From positions 1 to 64,000 of the forward strand of contig CBDFKC010000002.1 in the NCBI GenBank assembly GCA_965248685.1: DNA of 64,000 bases, in the 5' to 3' direction. Below, piece after piece: positions 1 to 8,981 of this stretch. A program made the translations under genes and the position numbers. This DNA is from VYFG01 sp965248685. GTDB lineage: Bacteria > Pseudomonadota > Gammaproteobacteria > Arenicellales > Poriferihabitantaceae. Positions within the stretch are counted from its first letter, which is position 1; every line of letters begins with the position of its first letter. The notes below the pieces were generated by a model that had not been told where the DNA came from, did no database searches, and saw nothing but the letters and a program-made list of their open reading frames with translations.

Positions 1-99
1 GAAAGTGCTGAAACCCATAAACAGTGGTAAAATACCGGTCCAGGTGGGTTAAATATCAATCCTGGACTTAAAAAATTTTGTGAAATCAGGAAATCTGCC
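1..99 (+). other. Tail of an upstream gene and iscA leader
   Basis: Frame 1 encodes nine residues (ESAETHKQW) and then stops at 28-30. It could be the C-terminus of an upstream gene. iscU is the usual neighbour of iscA, but the fragment is too short to identify. The remaining 69 bases before the iscA ATG show no clear promoter. Confidence 0.3.
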
Positions 100-435
100 A
101 TGTCAATTACTCTTACAGAATCAGCTGCGAAAAGGGTCAAGTCCCATCTCGAAAGCCAGCAAGATTATGCGGGGCTCAATTAAGCGTCAAAAATGCGGGT
201 TGCTCCGGACTGGCTTATATTCTCGATTACGCGGAGGATATCGATGCAAGTAATAGCGAAAGTCATCAGGTTTTTGAAAGCAACGGGGTCATGGTGTGGT
301 TGAAAATGAGCATTTGCAATACTTGGACGGGACCCAGATCGATTACGTGGAAGATGGATTGTCAGCGGCATTCATTTCAAAAACCCAAAAGTAACTGAGC
401 AATGTGGTTGCGGCGAGAGTTTTACGGTTAATTAA
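100..435 (+). pseudogene. iscA: iscA, iron-sulfur cluster assembly protein, three frameshifts
   Basis: IscA is an A-type carrier or scaffold that passes Fe-S clusters to target proteins in the Isc pathway. The ATG at 100 opens with MSITLTESAAKRVKSHLES and stops after 27 codons at 181. The same protein continues in the other frames with NAGCSGLAYILDYAEDID, then VVENEHLQYLDGTQIDYVED, and finally CGCGESFTVN ending at 435. All three cluster-binding cysteines (CSG and CGCG) are present. Adding one base near 178 (AA to AAA), 297 (T to TT) and 382 (TT to TTT) restores a normal protein of about 110 residues. CGCGESF separates IscA from ErpA. Conservation after each shift argues for sequencing error or very recent damage rather than old decay. 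hscB, hscA and fdx, which normally follow, are absent here. Confidence 0.85.
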
Positions 436-720
436 GCAGAGTTTGTTATCAGCTAAAAAATCTGTTAGTAAATTACGGTATGTTTAATTCATATCATATT
501 GAAAATTAATAATAAATCTTCTTTCGAGTAGCGTTAAAGCGGCCCTGCTAGGGCCTCCAAACCTGTTCGGCCCAGCGAATCCCTCAGTTTCGCCAACTGT
601 TTATATTATTAACTGTATATAACTCTAGATGAGCTCCATCGCTGTTCTGGAACCACAACTCTCCTCTACCAGGGCGGCTAAGCCACGCCAGGAGTTGGCC
701 CCAGAATCGCTATTTCGACC
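436..720 (+). other. Intergenic region, AT-rich, with two inverted repeats
   Basis: No gene is seen. The first 100 bases are AT-rich. A perfect inverted repeat GGCCCT-GCT-AGGGCC lies at 541-555 without a following T-run. From about 630 to 712 two arms (around CTGTTCTGG and CCAGAATCGC) form a long imperfect hairpin directly before mtaB. There is no trace of hscB, hscA or fdx. Confidence 0.4.
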
Positions 721-2003
721 ATGGGTTGCAAGGTAAACCTTTTCGAATCGGAGCTAATCATGGAGAAGCTCTCGGTGCGGGATTATCAACGGGTCCATGG
801 CGCTGCTGCTGCGGATATTTTTCTCATTAATACCTGCACGGTAACCGCAGAGGGCGGATCGCAGGCCCGTCAGCAAGTGCGCAGAGCTATCCGAGATAAC
901 CCTGAAGCATGGGTGGTGGTAACCGGATGTTATGCCAGATGGATCCCCAGGCGTGTGCCAATATTCCCGGTGTAGACTTGGTCGTAGGTAACAGTGAGAA
1001 ACTTGATATTCCCGGGTTGCTGGAACCCATGTACAAAGGCTTGCTGCCCCCGGTGATGGTAGGAAATTTAGATCGGGAGATTAGCCTGCCAGATCAGCTG
1101 GTGAGTGGCTTCGAGGGGCGCACCCGGGCTTTTGTCCAGATTCAGCAGGGTTGTGATCAAGGTTGTACTTTTTGCATTATCCATACGGCCCGGGGACCAA
1201 ATCGCTCATTCGCGCCCTCCATGATAAAGCGCCAGGTCCAACGTTTGGTCATCAATGGATATCAGGAGATCGTTATCTGTGGAGTCGATATTGGCTCTTA
1301 CGGAAGCGATTTTCCCAACGCGTTTGGCCTTGCAGATCTGTTGGCGGAAATTGTACTGCTGGAAGGCGATTTTCGGATTCGGTTAAGCTCTATTGATCCG
1401 GCCCATATCAGTGATCAGCTGATTCACTTGATGGCGGGTAACAATAGAATCTGTCCCCAAATACATCTTTCCCTGCAAAGCGGAAATACCTTGATTTTAA
1501 AACGGATGAAACGTCGTGCTACCAGAGAGTTGTTGTACCAACGAATCAAGCGCTTACGCGAAGCCGTGCCTGAATTGGTTTTAAGTGCTGATATCCTGGT
1601 CGGATTTCCCACAGAAACCGAGCAGCAATTTAATGATACCCTGCAAGCTATAGTTGAACTCGAAATCCCATTTCCCCATGTGTTTACCTATTCCTCGCGA
1701 CCCGGTACGCCGGCGGCGAAGATTCCGCGTCAAGTATCGATAGCTGAACGAAAGTCCCGGGCCAGTAGGGCCAGAAAATGTGGTCAAATTGTCTGGAGTG
1801 AGGTAGCAAGCAAGCTAATCGGATCGACTCAGAAGGTTTTGCTAGAACAAAACGAGAGATCCCCGGGAGGACCGGTAAAAGCCCGTGCAGCAAATTATTT
1901 TACGGTGCAACTGGAACCCATGAACCCCCCTGAAAAAGGCTGGCAATTTGTTGAAATTACAGGGGTTGGCACCGATTCATTGATTGCCCGAAAGCTGGGC
2001 TAA
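721..2003 (+). pseudogene. mtaB: mtaB, tRNA t6A37 methylthiotransferase, one frameshift
   Basis: MtaB is a radical-SAM enzyme that converts t6A37 to ms2t6A37 in tRNAs reading ANN codons. The N-terminal MTTase domain shows its three cluster cysteines in GCKVN, NTCTVT and GCYA. The radical-SAM motif follows as GCDQGCTFCII (CxxxCxxC), and a TRAM-like region lies at the C-terminus. The frame breaks at 935-936, where GCCAG should read GCCCAG to continue as GCYAQMDPQAC; restoring one C joins the ORFs 721-975 and 909-2003. Family members start about eight residues before GCKVN. The frame is open back to a stop at 679 and encodes RIAISTMGCKVN, but no ATG, GTG or TTG is in frame there. A TTG at 695 would fit if one more C were missing from the CCCC run at 699-702. 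The gene sits where hscBA-fdx is usually found. Confidence 0.85.
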
Positions 2004-2085
2004 GGGTACAATCGGCGGCGCATTTTTTTACCTGTTGTGGTGGTTAATCATGGCAGGACAATTCATAATATATCCGGAGTTATTG

Positions 2086-2517
2086 ATGTCTATCGAACGT
2101 ACATTTTCAATTGTTAAACCCGATGCAGTGGCCGCCAACCTGATTGGAAAAATCTATCAAAGGTTTGAGGACGCAGGGTTAAAAATTATCGCTTCAAAAA
2201 TGGTCCACCTGGACCGTGCTCGTGCCGGAGATTTTTATGCGGTGCATAAGGAACGGCCATTCTACAATGATTTGGTGGATTTCATGATTTCCGGTCCGGT
2301 GATGGTACAGGTTCTTGAAGGTGAGAATGCAATCGCTAAAAATCGAGAGGTTATGGGTGCAACCAATCCCGCTGATGCTGCGCCAGGTACGATTCGAGCT
2401 GATTTCGCCAAAACTGTTGACGAAAATGCGGTCCACGGATCGGATGCGCCGGAGACTGCGGCAGAGGAAATTGGGTTTTTCTTTGACCAAGGTGAAATCT
2501 GCCTGCGTACCCGTTAA
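2086..2517 (+). CDS. ndk: Nucleoside diphosphate kinase
   Basis: Ndk transfers the gamma phosphate from ATP to nucleoside diphosphates through a phospho-histidine and balances cytosolic NTP and dNTP pools. The 143-residue protein starts MSIERTFSIVKPDAV and keeps the active-site segment with NAVHGSDAPETA, where the histidine is phosphorylated. The frame is open further upstream (to 1984), but the ATG at 2086 gives the standard N-terminus and has GGAG at 2077-2080 as ribosome binding site. It lies between mtaB and rlmN in the conserved ndk-rlmN-pilF-rodZ order. Confidence 0.97.
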   Translation: MSIERTFSIVKPDAVAANLIGKIYQRFEDAGLKIIASKMVHLDRARAGDFYAVHKERPFYNDLVDFMISGPVMVQVLEGENAIAKNREVMGATNPADAAPGTIRADFAKTVDENAVHGSDAPETAAEEIGFFFDQGEICLRTR

Positions 2518-2568
2518 TCAGCAATACTGAAACCGACTCGGAATTAACAAGCTGGCATGAAGGGTGAA

Positions 2569-3786
2569 ATGACCAATCTGATGTCCATGGATCGTCCCGC
2601 TATGGACGCGTTTTTCGCGGGTCTTGGTGAAAAGCGATTCCGCAGTCAGCAGGTTTTGCAGTGGTTGTATCAGCGCAACGTTACCGAGATTGATCAGATG
2701 ACCGATCTAAGTAAAGCGTTGCGTCAACGACTCAGTCAGTCCGCAGGGTTTAGTGTTCCCGAAATTGTTAACCAGCAGTTGTCAAAAGATGGTACCTGTA
2801 AATGGCTGCTCAAGTTACATGACGGCAACTGTATTGAAACCGTTTTTATTCCGGAAGACGACCGTGGGACGTTATGTGTTTCGTCTCAGGTTGGGTGCAG
2901 TCTAAACTGTACTTTTTGCGCCACCGCGCGGCAGGGATTTAGTCGAAACCTGGAGGTGGACGAAATTATCGGCCAGGTCTGGGTGGCTAACCATGCATTG
3001 GAACAAATCGCGCCTAACAAATATCAATCTTCCCAGGAGGCTCCCGGACCAAAGCGCCGATTGCATCCGGCGAGTATCAGTGGCCTGGCAACCGACTTGC
3101 AATCCGCTCAGGAATACGCCGATACTGATTCCACCGACCAGCGTCGGCCAGTAACCAATGTGGTAATGATGGGCATGGGTGAGCCGCTGGCAAATTTTGA
3201 TAAAGTGGTCCCGGCAATGAAGTTGATGATGGACGATTTTACCTTTGGGTTATCTCGCCGCAGAGTCACTTTGAGTACCGCAGGCATGGTTCCGGCCATT
3301 GATCGGCTCGCAGGTGAATGTCCCGTCAGCCTGGCGGTGTCATTGCACGCAGCCAATGACGCATTACGCGATCAATTGGTTCCGCTTAACCGTAAGTATC
3401 CGATTGATCAATTGCTCGATGCCTGCAGGCGCTATGTGGGGAATCACAATAGACAACGAATTACTTTTGAATACGTCATGCTTGAAGGCGTCAATGACAG
3501 TCCTGCCCATGCCAAACAGCTTGCCAGAATCCTTTCAGATGTGCCGTCGAAGGTTAATTTAATTCCATTCAATCCGTTTTCAGGGATAGATTTCAAGCGC
3601 AGCAGTCGTCAAACAATTGATCGTTTTCGTGACCTCTTGTTGGCCCGCAATATATTTACCGTGACTCGTCGCACCAGAGGTGATGATATCGACGCGGCCT
3701 GCGGTCAGCTTGCCGGAGAATTTACCGATAGGACCAGGCGTTCTGAACGCATGCTACGGATGTCTCAACGAGTGGTGTTGTCGTGA
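2569..3786 (+). CDS. rlmN: Dual-specificity 23S rRNA/tRNA adenine-C2 methyltransferase
   Basis: RlmN is a radical-SAM enzyme that methylates C2 of A2503 in 23S rRNA and A37 in several tRNAs. The cluster motif is CSLNCTFC in GCSLNCTFCATARQGF, the SAM-binding MGMGEP follows, and the second catalytic cysteine lies in DIDAACGQLAG near the C-terminus. The ATG at 2569 is preceded by AAGGG; an ATG at 2557 would add four residues. An extra segment of about 40 residues (roughly codons at 3005-3140, rich in S, D, Q and P) lies between QVWVANHAL and RPVTNVVMMG, where the E. coli protein has a short linker. The stop overlaps the pilF start (GTGA). Confidence 0.96.
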   Translation: MTNLMSMDRPAMDAFFAGLGEKRFRSQQVLQWLYQRNVTEIDQMTDLSKALRQRLSQSAGFSVPEIVNQQLSKDGTCKWLLKLHDGNCIETVFIPEDDRGTLCVSSQVGCSLNCTFCATARQGFSRNLEVDEIIGQVWVANHALEQIAPNKYQSSQEAPGPKRRLHPASISGLATDLQSAQEYADTDSTDQRRPVTNVVMMGMGEPLANFDKVVPAMKLMMDDFTFGLSRRRVTLSTAGMVPAIDRLAGECPVSLAVSLHAANDALRDQLVPLNRKYPIDQLLDACRRYVGNHNRQRITFEYVMLEGVNDSPAHAKQLARILSDVPSKVNLIPFNPFSGIDFKRSSRQTIDRFRDLLLARNIFTVTRRTRGDDIDAACGQLAGEFTDRTRRSERMLRMSQRVVLS

Positions 3787-4580
3787 GCCCTGGAAATAGC
3801 AAGCAACAACGACGAATTAGCTGGCTAGAAATAGGGCTACTTGCACTCGCGCTACTATCACTGGGTGCCTGTACCACCACCGGGCCGGAGAAACCGCAAA
3901 AATGGGAGCCAAAAAAGCGCGCTGAAAGCCATGTTCAGCTCGGGCTCGACTATCTTAAACGCGGGCAGTTTGAAGTCGCCAGAGAAGAACTCGACCTCGC
4001 GATTTCGATAGACCCCACCTCGGATCGGGCCTACCACGGTAAAGGGTTGTTGCTGGCCCAGACCGGTCAGATTGATGAGGCGAAAGAAATGTTTAATCGC
4101 GCCGTTGGAATCAATCAATCAAATTTCGTGGCGGCGAATGATTATGGAATATACCTATGTCAGGTTGGAGATTACACCCAGGGCATCGATATATTGAGGC
4201 GAAATGAGTCAAAGCCCGATAATAACTACCTGAGTAATACTCATCTTGGATTAGGTATTTGTCATTTTGACCAGGGGCAAATGGGGCCGGCTAAAAACTA
4301 TCTCCGCTCGGTCTTGGAGGTTGCACCGGGATTGCCTCAGGCCTTGTTGCCCATGGCAGAAATTGGATATCGGGAACAGAACTATCTTTCTTCGAGAGCC
4401 TTTATCGAACGATACATCGGGGTTGGTGCGTTATCTGAGAAAGCACTCGCCCTCGGCGCGAATACCGAAATAAAGCTGGGAGACGTAGAAAAAGCTAAAC
4501 AGTATGTCAGGGAATTGCGCCGGGTTTATCCAACATCGAGCGAGCTTGCCAAGTTTCGTTCTTTGCTGGGAAGCGGGTGA
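3783..4580 (+). CDS. pilF: Type IV pilus assembly lipoprotein with TPR repeats
   Basis: PilF/PilW is the outer-membrane pilotin that helps the PilQ secretin localise and assemble for type IV pili. A signal sequence ends with the lipobox LGAC at about residue 30, and TPR repeats follow (HVQLGLDYLKRGQFEVAREEL, AYHGKGLLLAQTGQIDEAKE and later copies). The 265-residue length fits the family. The start is GTG at 3783 inside the rlmN stop (GTGA), so the two are translationally coupled; the end overlaps rodZ in the same way. The pilT and pilU motor ATPases are elsewhere in this window, supporting functional type IV pili. Confidence 0.92.
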   Translation: MSPGNSKQQRRISWLEIGLLALALLSLGACTTTGPEKPQKWEPKKRAESHVQLGLDYLKRGQFEVAREELDLAISIDPTSDRAYHGKGLLLAQTGQIDEAKEMFNRAVGINQSNFVAANDYGIYLCQVGDYTQGIDILRRNESKPDNNYLSNTHLGLGICHFDQGQMGPAKNYLRSVLEVAPGLPQALLPMAEIGYREQNYLSSRAFIERYIGVGALSEKALALGANTEIKLGDVEKAKQYVRELRRVYPTSSELAKFRSLLGSG

Positions 4581-5701
4581 GCCAGGTGGAGCAACAAAAC
4601 ACCATTGAGTTTGGGATTCCGTCCCCGGGAATTCTGTTGGCGAGGAGAAGGCAGGAATTCGGTTGGTCAACTCGCGAAGTAGCCAGCGCGTTAAGATTAT
4701 CTGAGCGGCAAATTGTGGCCATTGAACAAGATGACTACGACCAATTGCCAGGAAAAACCTATGTAATGGGGTATTGGAAAAGCTATGCCCAATTGCTCAA
4801 GTTACCCCTCGAAGAGTCGATTCAGGTTCATCGGGCAAATTTATCAGCCCAGTCGGAAGAATTATTTCTCGAACCAAGTCATAAACAGGTTCGCGGCAAT
4901 GAAGAAAAGTCCCGTAAGCGTGCGGCAGTACTGTTTGGGTTTCTACTCGCAGCATTTCTAGGCGCTATATGGTATTGGCAAGATCCTGATGCGTCGTTTA
5001 ATCATTGGATAGACCTTGGTATGGATCGGATTTCCGGAGATTCCGTAACCGCAGAAGAAGGCCTTGCAAACGGTGATGTCGAATTTGAAACGCCCGGTGA
5101 AGTACTTGTCCAGGTCATCGATGAATTGGAGCAGACGGAATCTGTATTGGCGCTTCCCGTGCCAAATTTTTCTGAAGGCCAGGAGTCCGTAGATATTAAT
5201 ACCAGAGGCTATGAAGTCCTGGTAGCGAAGTACCCGTTGTCAAGCAGCAATCTGGTTTATCAACAACCCGAGGATATCGAGTCCGACTCGACTGCGCTAT
5301 CCGACATAACCGAGGTTGACGGAGTACAAACTGTATCCCAGGCTGATTCTGATGCCAATTCTACAGAACCCGTCGCCAGCGCGCAGCCAGCACCACAACC
5401 ATCAGTCCAGCCAGCAGCGCAACCCGTTGTGGTAGCACAGCCGGTGGTCAGCAGTAGTGACTCACGAATAGCATTTAAGGTTGATAAGGAATCCTGGGTT
5501 GACGTTAGAGACAGTTCGGGGGAAAGACTTATTTATCGCACGGTTAATCGAGGAGAAGATATTCAATTAACCGGAATTCCGCCATATTCCGTATTTATCG
5601 GCAGCGCCGAAGGCGTCGTAGTGCAATATCAGGGTAAGGAAGTACCTTTTAAAGTGCATGAAAGTGGGCTGTTTGCCCGCTTTGAAGTTGGTAATCCATA
5701 A
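4577..5701 (+). CDS. rodZ: Cell-shape protein RodZ (HTH, membrane span, DUF4115)
   Basis: RodZ links the MreB cytoskeleton to the inner membrane and helps maintain rod shape. A Cro/Xre-like helix-turn-helix domain covers about residues 17-85 (GILLARRRQEFGW, ERQIVAIEQDDYDQLPG). A basic stretch KSRKR is followed by one membrane span at about 116-134. Then comes a low-complexity periplasmic linker rich in A, P, Q and V around residues 265-295, and a C-terminal DUF4115 domain (WVDVRDSSGERLIYRTV). The start is GTG at 4577 overlapping the pilF stop. In many relatives ispG lies between rodZ and hisS; here hisS follows after 8 bases. Confidence 0.93.
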   Translation: MSQVEQQNTIEFGIPSPGILLARRRQEFGWSTREVASALRLSERQIVAIEQDDYDQLPGKTYVMGYWKSYAQLLKLPLEESIQVHRANLSAQSEELFLEPSHKQVRGNEEKSRKRAAVLFGFLLAAFLGAIWYWQDPDASFNHWIDLGMDRISGDSVTAEEGLANGDVEFETPGEVLVQVIDELEQTESVLALPVPNFSEGQESVDINTRGYEVLVAKYPLSSSNLVYQQPEDIESDSTALSDITEVDGVQTVSQADSDANSTEPVASAQPAPQPSVQPAAQPVVVAQPVVSSSDSRIAFKVDKESWVDVRDSSGERLIYRTVNRGEDIQLTGIPPYSVFIGSAEGVVVQYQGKEVPFKVHESGLFARFEVGNP

Positions 5702-5709
5702 ATAGAATA

Positions 5710-6972
5710 ATGGATAGGAAAATACAAGCCGTCAAAGGCATGAATGATCTTTTACCAGGGCAGGTTGAGTTATGGCACCACGTCGAAGCGACCCTGCGAG
5801 AAGTTGCCTGGAGCTATGGTTATCAAGAAATTCGCACCCCGGTGATCGAGAAGACAGAATTGTTCAAGCAGTCTATCGGTGATCAAACTGATATTGTCGA
5901 AAAGGAAATGTATGTATTTGACGATGCCGGCAACGTCAGCCTCGCGCTGCGACCGGAAGCGACAGCAAGTACGGTGCGTGCTGGTAATCAACACGGGTTG
6001 TTCCACAACCAGCAGCAACGGTTGTGGTATATGGGGCCAATGTTTCGACGAGAGCGACCCCAGAGAGGCAGATATCGTCAGTTTCATCAATTTGGTATCG
6101 AAGCATTTGGCTGGCCCCAGTTTGATATTGATGCTGAGGTAATTAGGGTAGGGGCACGCATCTGGAAGCAACTGGGTGTCAAAGACATATCATTGCAATT
6201 GAACACCCTCGGCAGTCCCGAGACTCGGGTGGCATTTCGAACCGCGCTGAGCGCTTTTCTTACCCAACATAAATCGGATCTTGATCAAGATAGTTTGCGC
6301 CGACTCGAGCGAAACCCTTTGAGAATTCTCGATAGCAAAATACCGACGACCCAACAGATATTAGAAAACGCTCCTTCTATTTTAGATTTTCTGGATCGGG
6401 AATCACGTCTAAATTTCGATAATTTGTGTGAGTCATTGATCCAGTCGGGAATAGTACCCAATATCAATATTCGTTTAGTTCGAGGGTTGGATTACTACAC
6501 CAGTACTGTGTTTGAATGGGTGACGGATCAATTGGGAGCGCAAAGCGCGGTTTGTGCTGGCGGACGCTACGACGGTCTGATTGAGCAGCGTGGAGGAAAA
6601 CCTACACCCGCAGTTGGATTTGCCATGGGAATTGAGCGCTTGGTTGAGTTAATTTCATTGCAAGGCTCTCTTCAACCCAAGGCGATTCATGATGTCTACT
6701 TGATATCCATGCTCGATCAACAGCTGGCAGCGGATCTTGGTGAGCAATTGCGTGACGCCGGAATCCGGGTTTGTGAACATTGCGGTGGGGGCAAAATTAA
6801 AAATCAGATGAAACGTGCCGACGCTAGTGGTGCCCGATTTGCAGTAATAATTGGCGAACAGGAGCAGCGAGATCAATCCGTTCAAGTTAAGGACCTGGGC
6901 AGCGGAGAGCAGAACCAAATTGACCGGTCCGGGCTCGTGAAGTATCTAACAACCCGTCTGTCTCAGAACTAA
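5710..6972 (+). CDS. hisS: Histidyl-tRNA synthetase
   Basis: Class II synthetase charging tRNA-His in the cytosol. It has 420 residues, the family's usual length. It begins with the typical IQAVKGMNDLLPG. Motif 2 appears as GPMFRRERPQRGRYRQFHQFG, the histidine-specific signatures are LVRGLDYYTSTVFEW and AGGRYDGL, and motif 3 is GFAMGIERL. A C-terminal anticodon-binding domain covers about residues 325-415. The ATG at 5710 follows rodZ by only 8 bases, so the genes are probably cotranscribed. Confidence 0.98.
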   Translation: MDRKIQAVKGMNDLLPGQVELWHHVEATLREVAWSYGYQEIRTPVIEKTELFKQSIGDQTDIVEKEMYVFDDAGNVSLALRPEATASTVRAGNQHGLFHNQQQRLWYMGPMFRRERPQRGRYRQFHQFGIEAFGWPQFDIDAEVIRVGARIWKQLGVKDISLQLNTLGSPETRVAFRTALSAFLTQHKSDLDQDSLRRLERNPLRILDSKIPTTQQILENAPSILDFLDRESRLNFDNLCESLIQSGIVPNINIRLVRGLDYYTSTVFEWVTDQLGAQSAVCAGGRYDGLIEQRGGKPTPAVGFAMGIERLVELISLQGSLQPKAIHDVYLISMLDQQLAADLGEQLRDAGIRVCEHCGGGKIKNQMKRADASGARFAVIIGEQEQRDQSVQVKDLGSGEQNQIDRSGLVKYLTTRLSQN

Positions 6973-7015
6973 CTGACTCAGACTCCATTAACAATTTTTT
7001 TGAGTAAATCCAATC

Positions 7016-7660
7016 ATGGCTGAGGAATTCGAACCACAATTTGCCGAAGATGAAGATCTAGAACGCGCCAAGGCATTTTGGAAAGAGAACGGTCGATCAA
7101 TAGTCGTAGGAATAGGCCTGGGGCTGGCTGCCATTGTCGGCTATAACGGGTGGCAAAGCTGGCAAAAAACACAGGGTGAAAATGCCTCACTGCTATTTGA
7201 AAACTTGCAGGACCCCACAATATCTAGCGAAGCAGCAGCGAAACTGGCAAATGATTTAACTCAGGATTATGCCCGTTCACCCTATGCGACCCACGGGGCG
7301 TTATTGATGGCGAAGCGCTCGATTGAGTCCGGTGATATCGCCCAGGCGAAAAATCACTTGGGATGGGTCCTGGATAGTTCCGCGGATGAAGGTATCAAGC
7401 ATATAGCCCGACTGCGATTCGCCGTAACTCTGCTTTCTGAAAAAGATGCCGAAGGCATCTTGACCCTGCTGAAGGACGTGGATGGTGGAGAATTTTCGCC
7501 AAGATATGATGAACTCAAAGGTGATGCATTTGCCTTGAGTGGGGATGTTGATGCGGCGCGGAAGTCATATGAAAAGAGTCAGCTATCACTTTCACCAGGA
7601 GCGTCAAATCGCGTATTGTTACAGTTGAAACTCGATAATCTTGGAAATCTGACTTTCTAA
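7016..7660 (+). CDS. yfgM: YfgM family TPR-like membrane protein
   Basis: YfgM is an inner-membrane protein with a periplasmic tetratricopeptide domain. In E. coli it associates with the SecYEG translocon and the chaperone PpiD. The 214-residue protein has an acidic cytosolic N-terminus (EEFEPQFAEDEDLERAK), one membrane span at about residues 27-43 (SIVVGIGLGLAAIVGYNGW) and a helical repeat domain behind it. Order hisS-yfgM-bamB-der is the standard one and supports the name. The gap to hisS is 43 bases; bamB follows almost immediately. Confidence 0.93.
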   Translation: MAEEFEPQFAEDEDLERAKAFWKENGRSIVVGIGLGLAAIVGYNGWQSWQKTQGENASLLFENLQDPTISSEAAAKLANDLTQDYARSPYATHGALLMAKRSIESGDIAQAKNHLGWVLDSSADEGIKHIARLRFAVTLLSEKDAEGILTLLKDVDGGEFSPRYDELKGDAFALSGDVDAARKSYEKSQLSLSPGASNRVLLQLKLDNLGNLTF

Positions 7661-7688
7661 AATGATATATAAAACCGGAAATTTTTTG

Positions 7689-8855
7689 ATGAGCTTATTT
7701 AAGCATTTGCTGGTGGTAACGATCGCGTCCAGTTTTATCGCTGGGTGTGGTAAAAAAGATAAAGAAACCGAGTGGGGGATCTTTCAGGAGCCAATAAAAA
7801 CGATCAAGCTACCAGCGGCTGTCGGTGAGAAACAACTGGAAGAGTTGTGGAAGAAAAATATTGGTGCTTCGGGGGATGCCGGTTACGCCATTTTGAAACC
7901 GGCTGTTAGTGAGCACAGTGTATTTGTATCCAATAGAAAAGGTTCGGTGCAACGTTTGGATATTTCAACTGGTAATGTCGTGTGGAAAACTGATTTGAAG
8001 AAAGATACATTTGCCGGCGTCGGCATCGGGCAAGGATTGGCCCTGGTTGCACTGGATACGGGAGTAGTCGTCGCGCTAAACGAAGATACCGGAGCTGAAC
8101 AATGGTCAGTGGAAATTGGCCGTCATGTTTCAGCGATTCCAGCAGCAGGAGAGGATCGGGTAGTTGTGCGTACCGCCGATGGTTTGCTGTTGGGTCTTGA
8201 CGCGGCAAACGGGCAAACAATTTGGTCATTGCAACGTACTGTACCCGGACTAAGTATTCATGGGGACTCCAGTTCACTGATTACAGGAGAAACGGTAATT
8301 ACTGGACTATCTAATGGCAAAGTTACCGCCAACGCGGTGGCTAATGGCAGAGAATTCTGGGAAACTGACCTTTCATTTGTGCGCGGTACCAATGAATTGG
8401 AACGCCTGTCCGATGTCGACTCGCAACCGTTGGTTGTCGATCAAAGGTTGTACGCGGCGACTTATCAGGGCGATGTAGTTTCGGTAGATCTAACGACTTC
8501 CAGTATAGCTTGGCGCAATAAAATATCGACCCGCCTGCCTATGTCAGTAGATAGCGAAAAAGTATACGTAACCAATGACCTTGGCCAGCTTTCCGCAATT
8601 AGTGCTGATGATGGACTGTCGTTATGGACCCAGCCAGCATTTCAGGGAAGAGGGATAAGCAATCCCATCGGTATTGGTGACCGAGTTGTTATTGGAGATG
8701 CCGGAGGAAATATATATTTACTGGACGCCGTTGACGGAAAATTTTTGCAGTCTAAAAAAGCTTCCAAAGGTGCCATAGTTTCTCTGGCGAGAACCAGCGA
8801 AGGGTTTGTCGCATTCTCGGTTAAAGGTGGAGTTGTGGCGTTCAAAATTAATTAA
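7689..8855 (+). CDS. bamB: Outer-membrane assembly lipoprotein BamB
   Basis: BamB is the beta-propeller lipoprotein of the Bam complex, which inserts beta-barrel proteins into the outer membrane. A lipoprotein signal peptide (MSLFKHLLVVTIASSFIAGC) is followed by PQQ/WD40-like blades with recurring segments such as LDISTGNVVWKTDL, LNEDTGAEQWSVEI and LDAANGQTIWSL. The frame is open from an ATG at 7662. The ATG at 7689 gives a normal signal peptide and has GGAA at 7678-7681, whereas the earlier ATG has no ribosome binding site. A modest terminator-like hairpin follows at 8939. Confidence 0.94.
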   Translation: MSLFKHLLVVTIASSFIAGCGKKDKETEWGIFQEPIKTIKLPAAVGEKQLEELWKKNIGASGDAGYAILKPAVSEHSVFVSNRKGSVQRLDISTGNVVWKTDLKKDTFAGVGIGQGLALVALDTGVVVALNEDTGAEQWSVEIGRHVSAIPAAGEDRVVVRTADGLLLGLDAANGQTIWSLQRTVPGLSIHGDSSSLITGETVITGLSNGKVTANAVANGREFWETDLSFVRGTNELERLSDVDSQPLVVDQRLYAATYQGDVVSVDLTTSSIAWRNKISTRLPMSVDSEKVYVTNDLGQLSAISADDGLSLWTQPAFQGRGISNPIGIGDRVVIGDAGGNIYLLDAVDGKFLQSKKASKGAIVSLARTSEGFVAFSVKGGVVAFKIN

Positions 8856-8938
8856 TGGGAACTGTGCTGATACTACTTTTTGAAATTTCAGAGACTTAGA
8901 CTATTTCAGATAATTTATGGACGATTCGTCAATTTTTA

Positions 8939-8964
8939 CCACCAGACAGGGGGGTGGGTTTTTT
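8939..8964 (+). terminator. Possible intrinsic terminator after bamB
   Basis: A short stem CCACC (8939-8943) pairs with GGTGG (8953-8957), and six T residues run from 8959 to 8964. The stem is only five base pairs, so termination may be partial. It lies between bamB and der. Confidence 0.4.
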
Positions 8965-8981
8965 CTATCACCTGAATCTAT

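Noticed and set aside
100..435. iscA as an old, decayed pseudogene
   Set aside because: All functional residues are intact across three frames, which is not expected after long neutral decay; indel error or very recent change is more likely.
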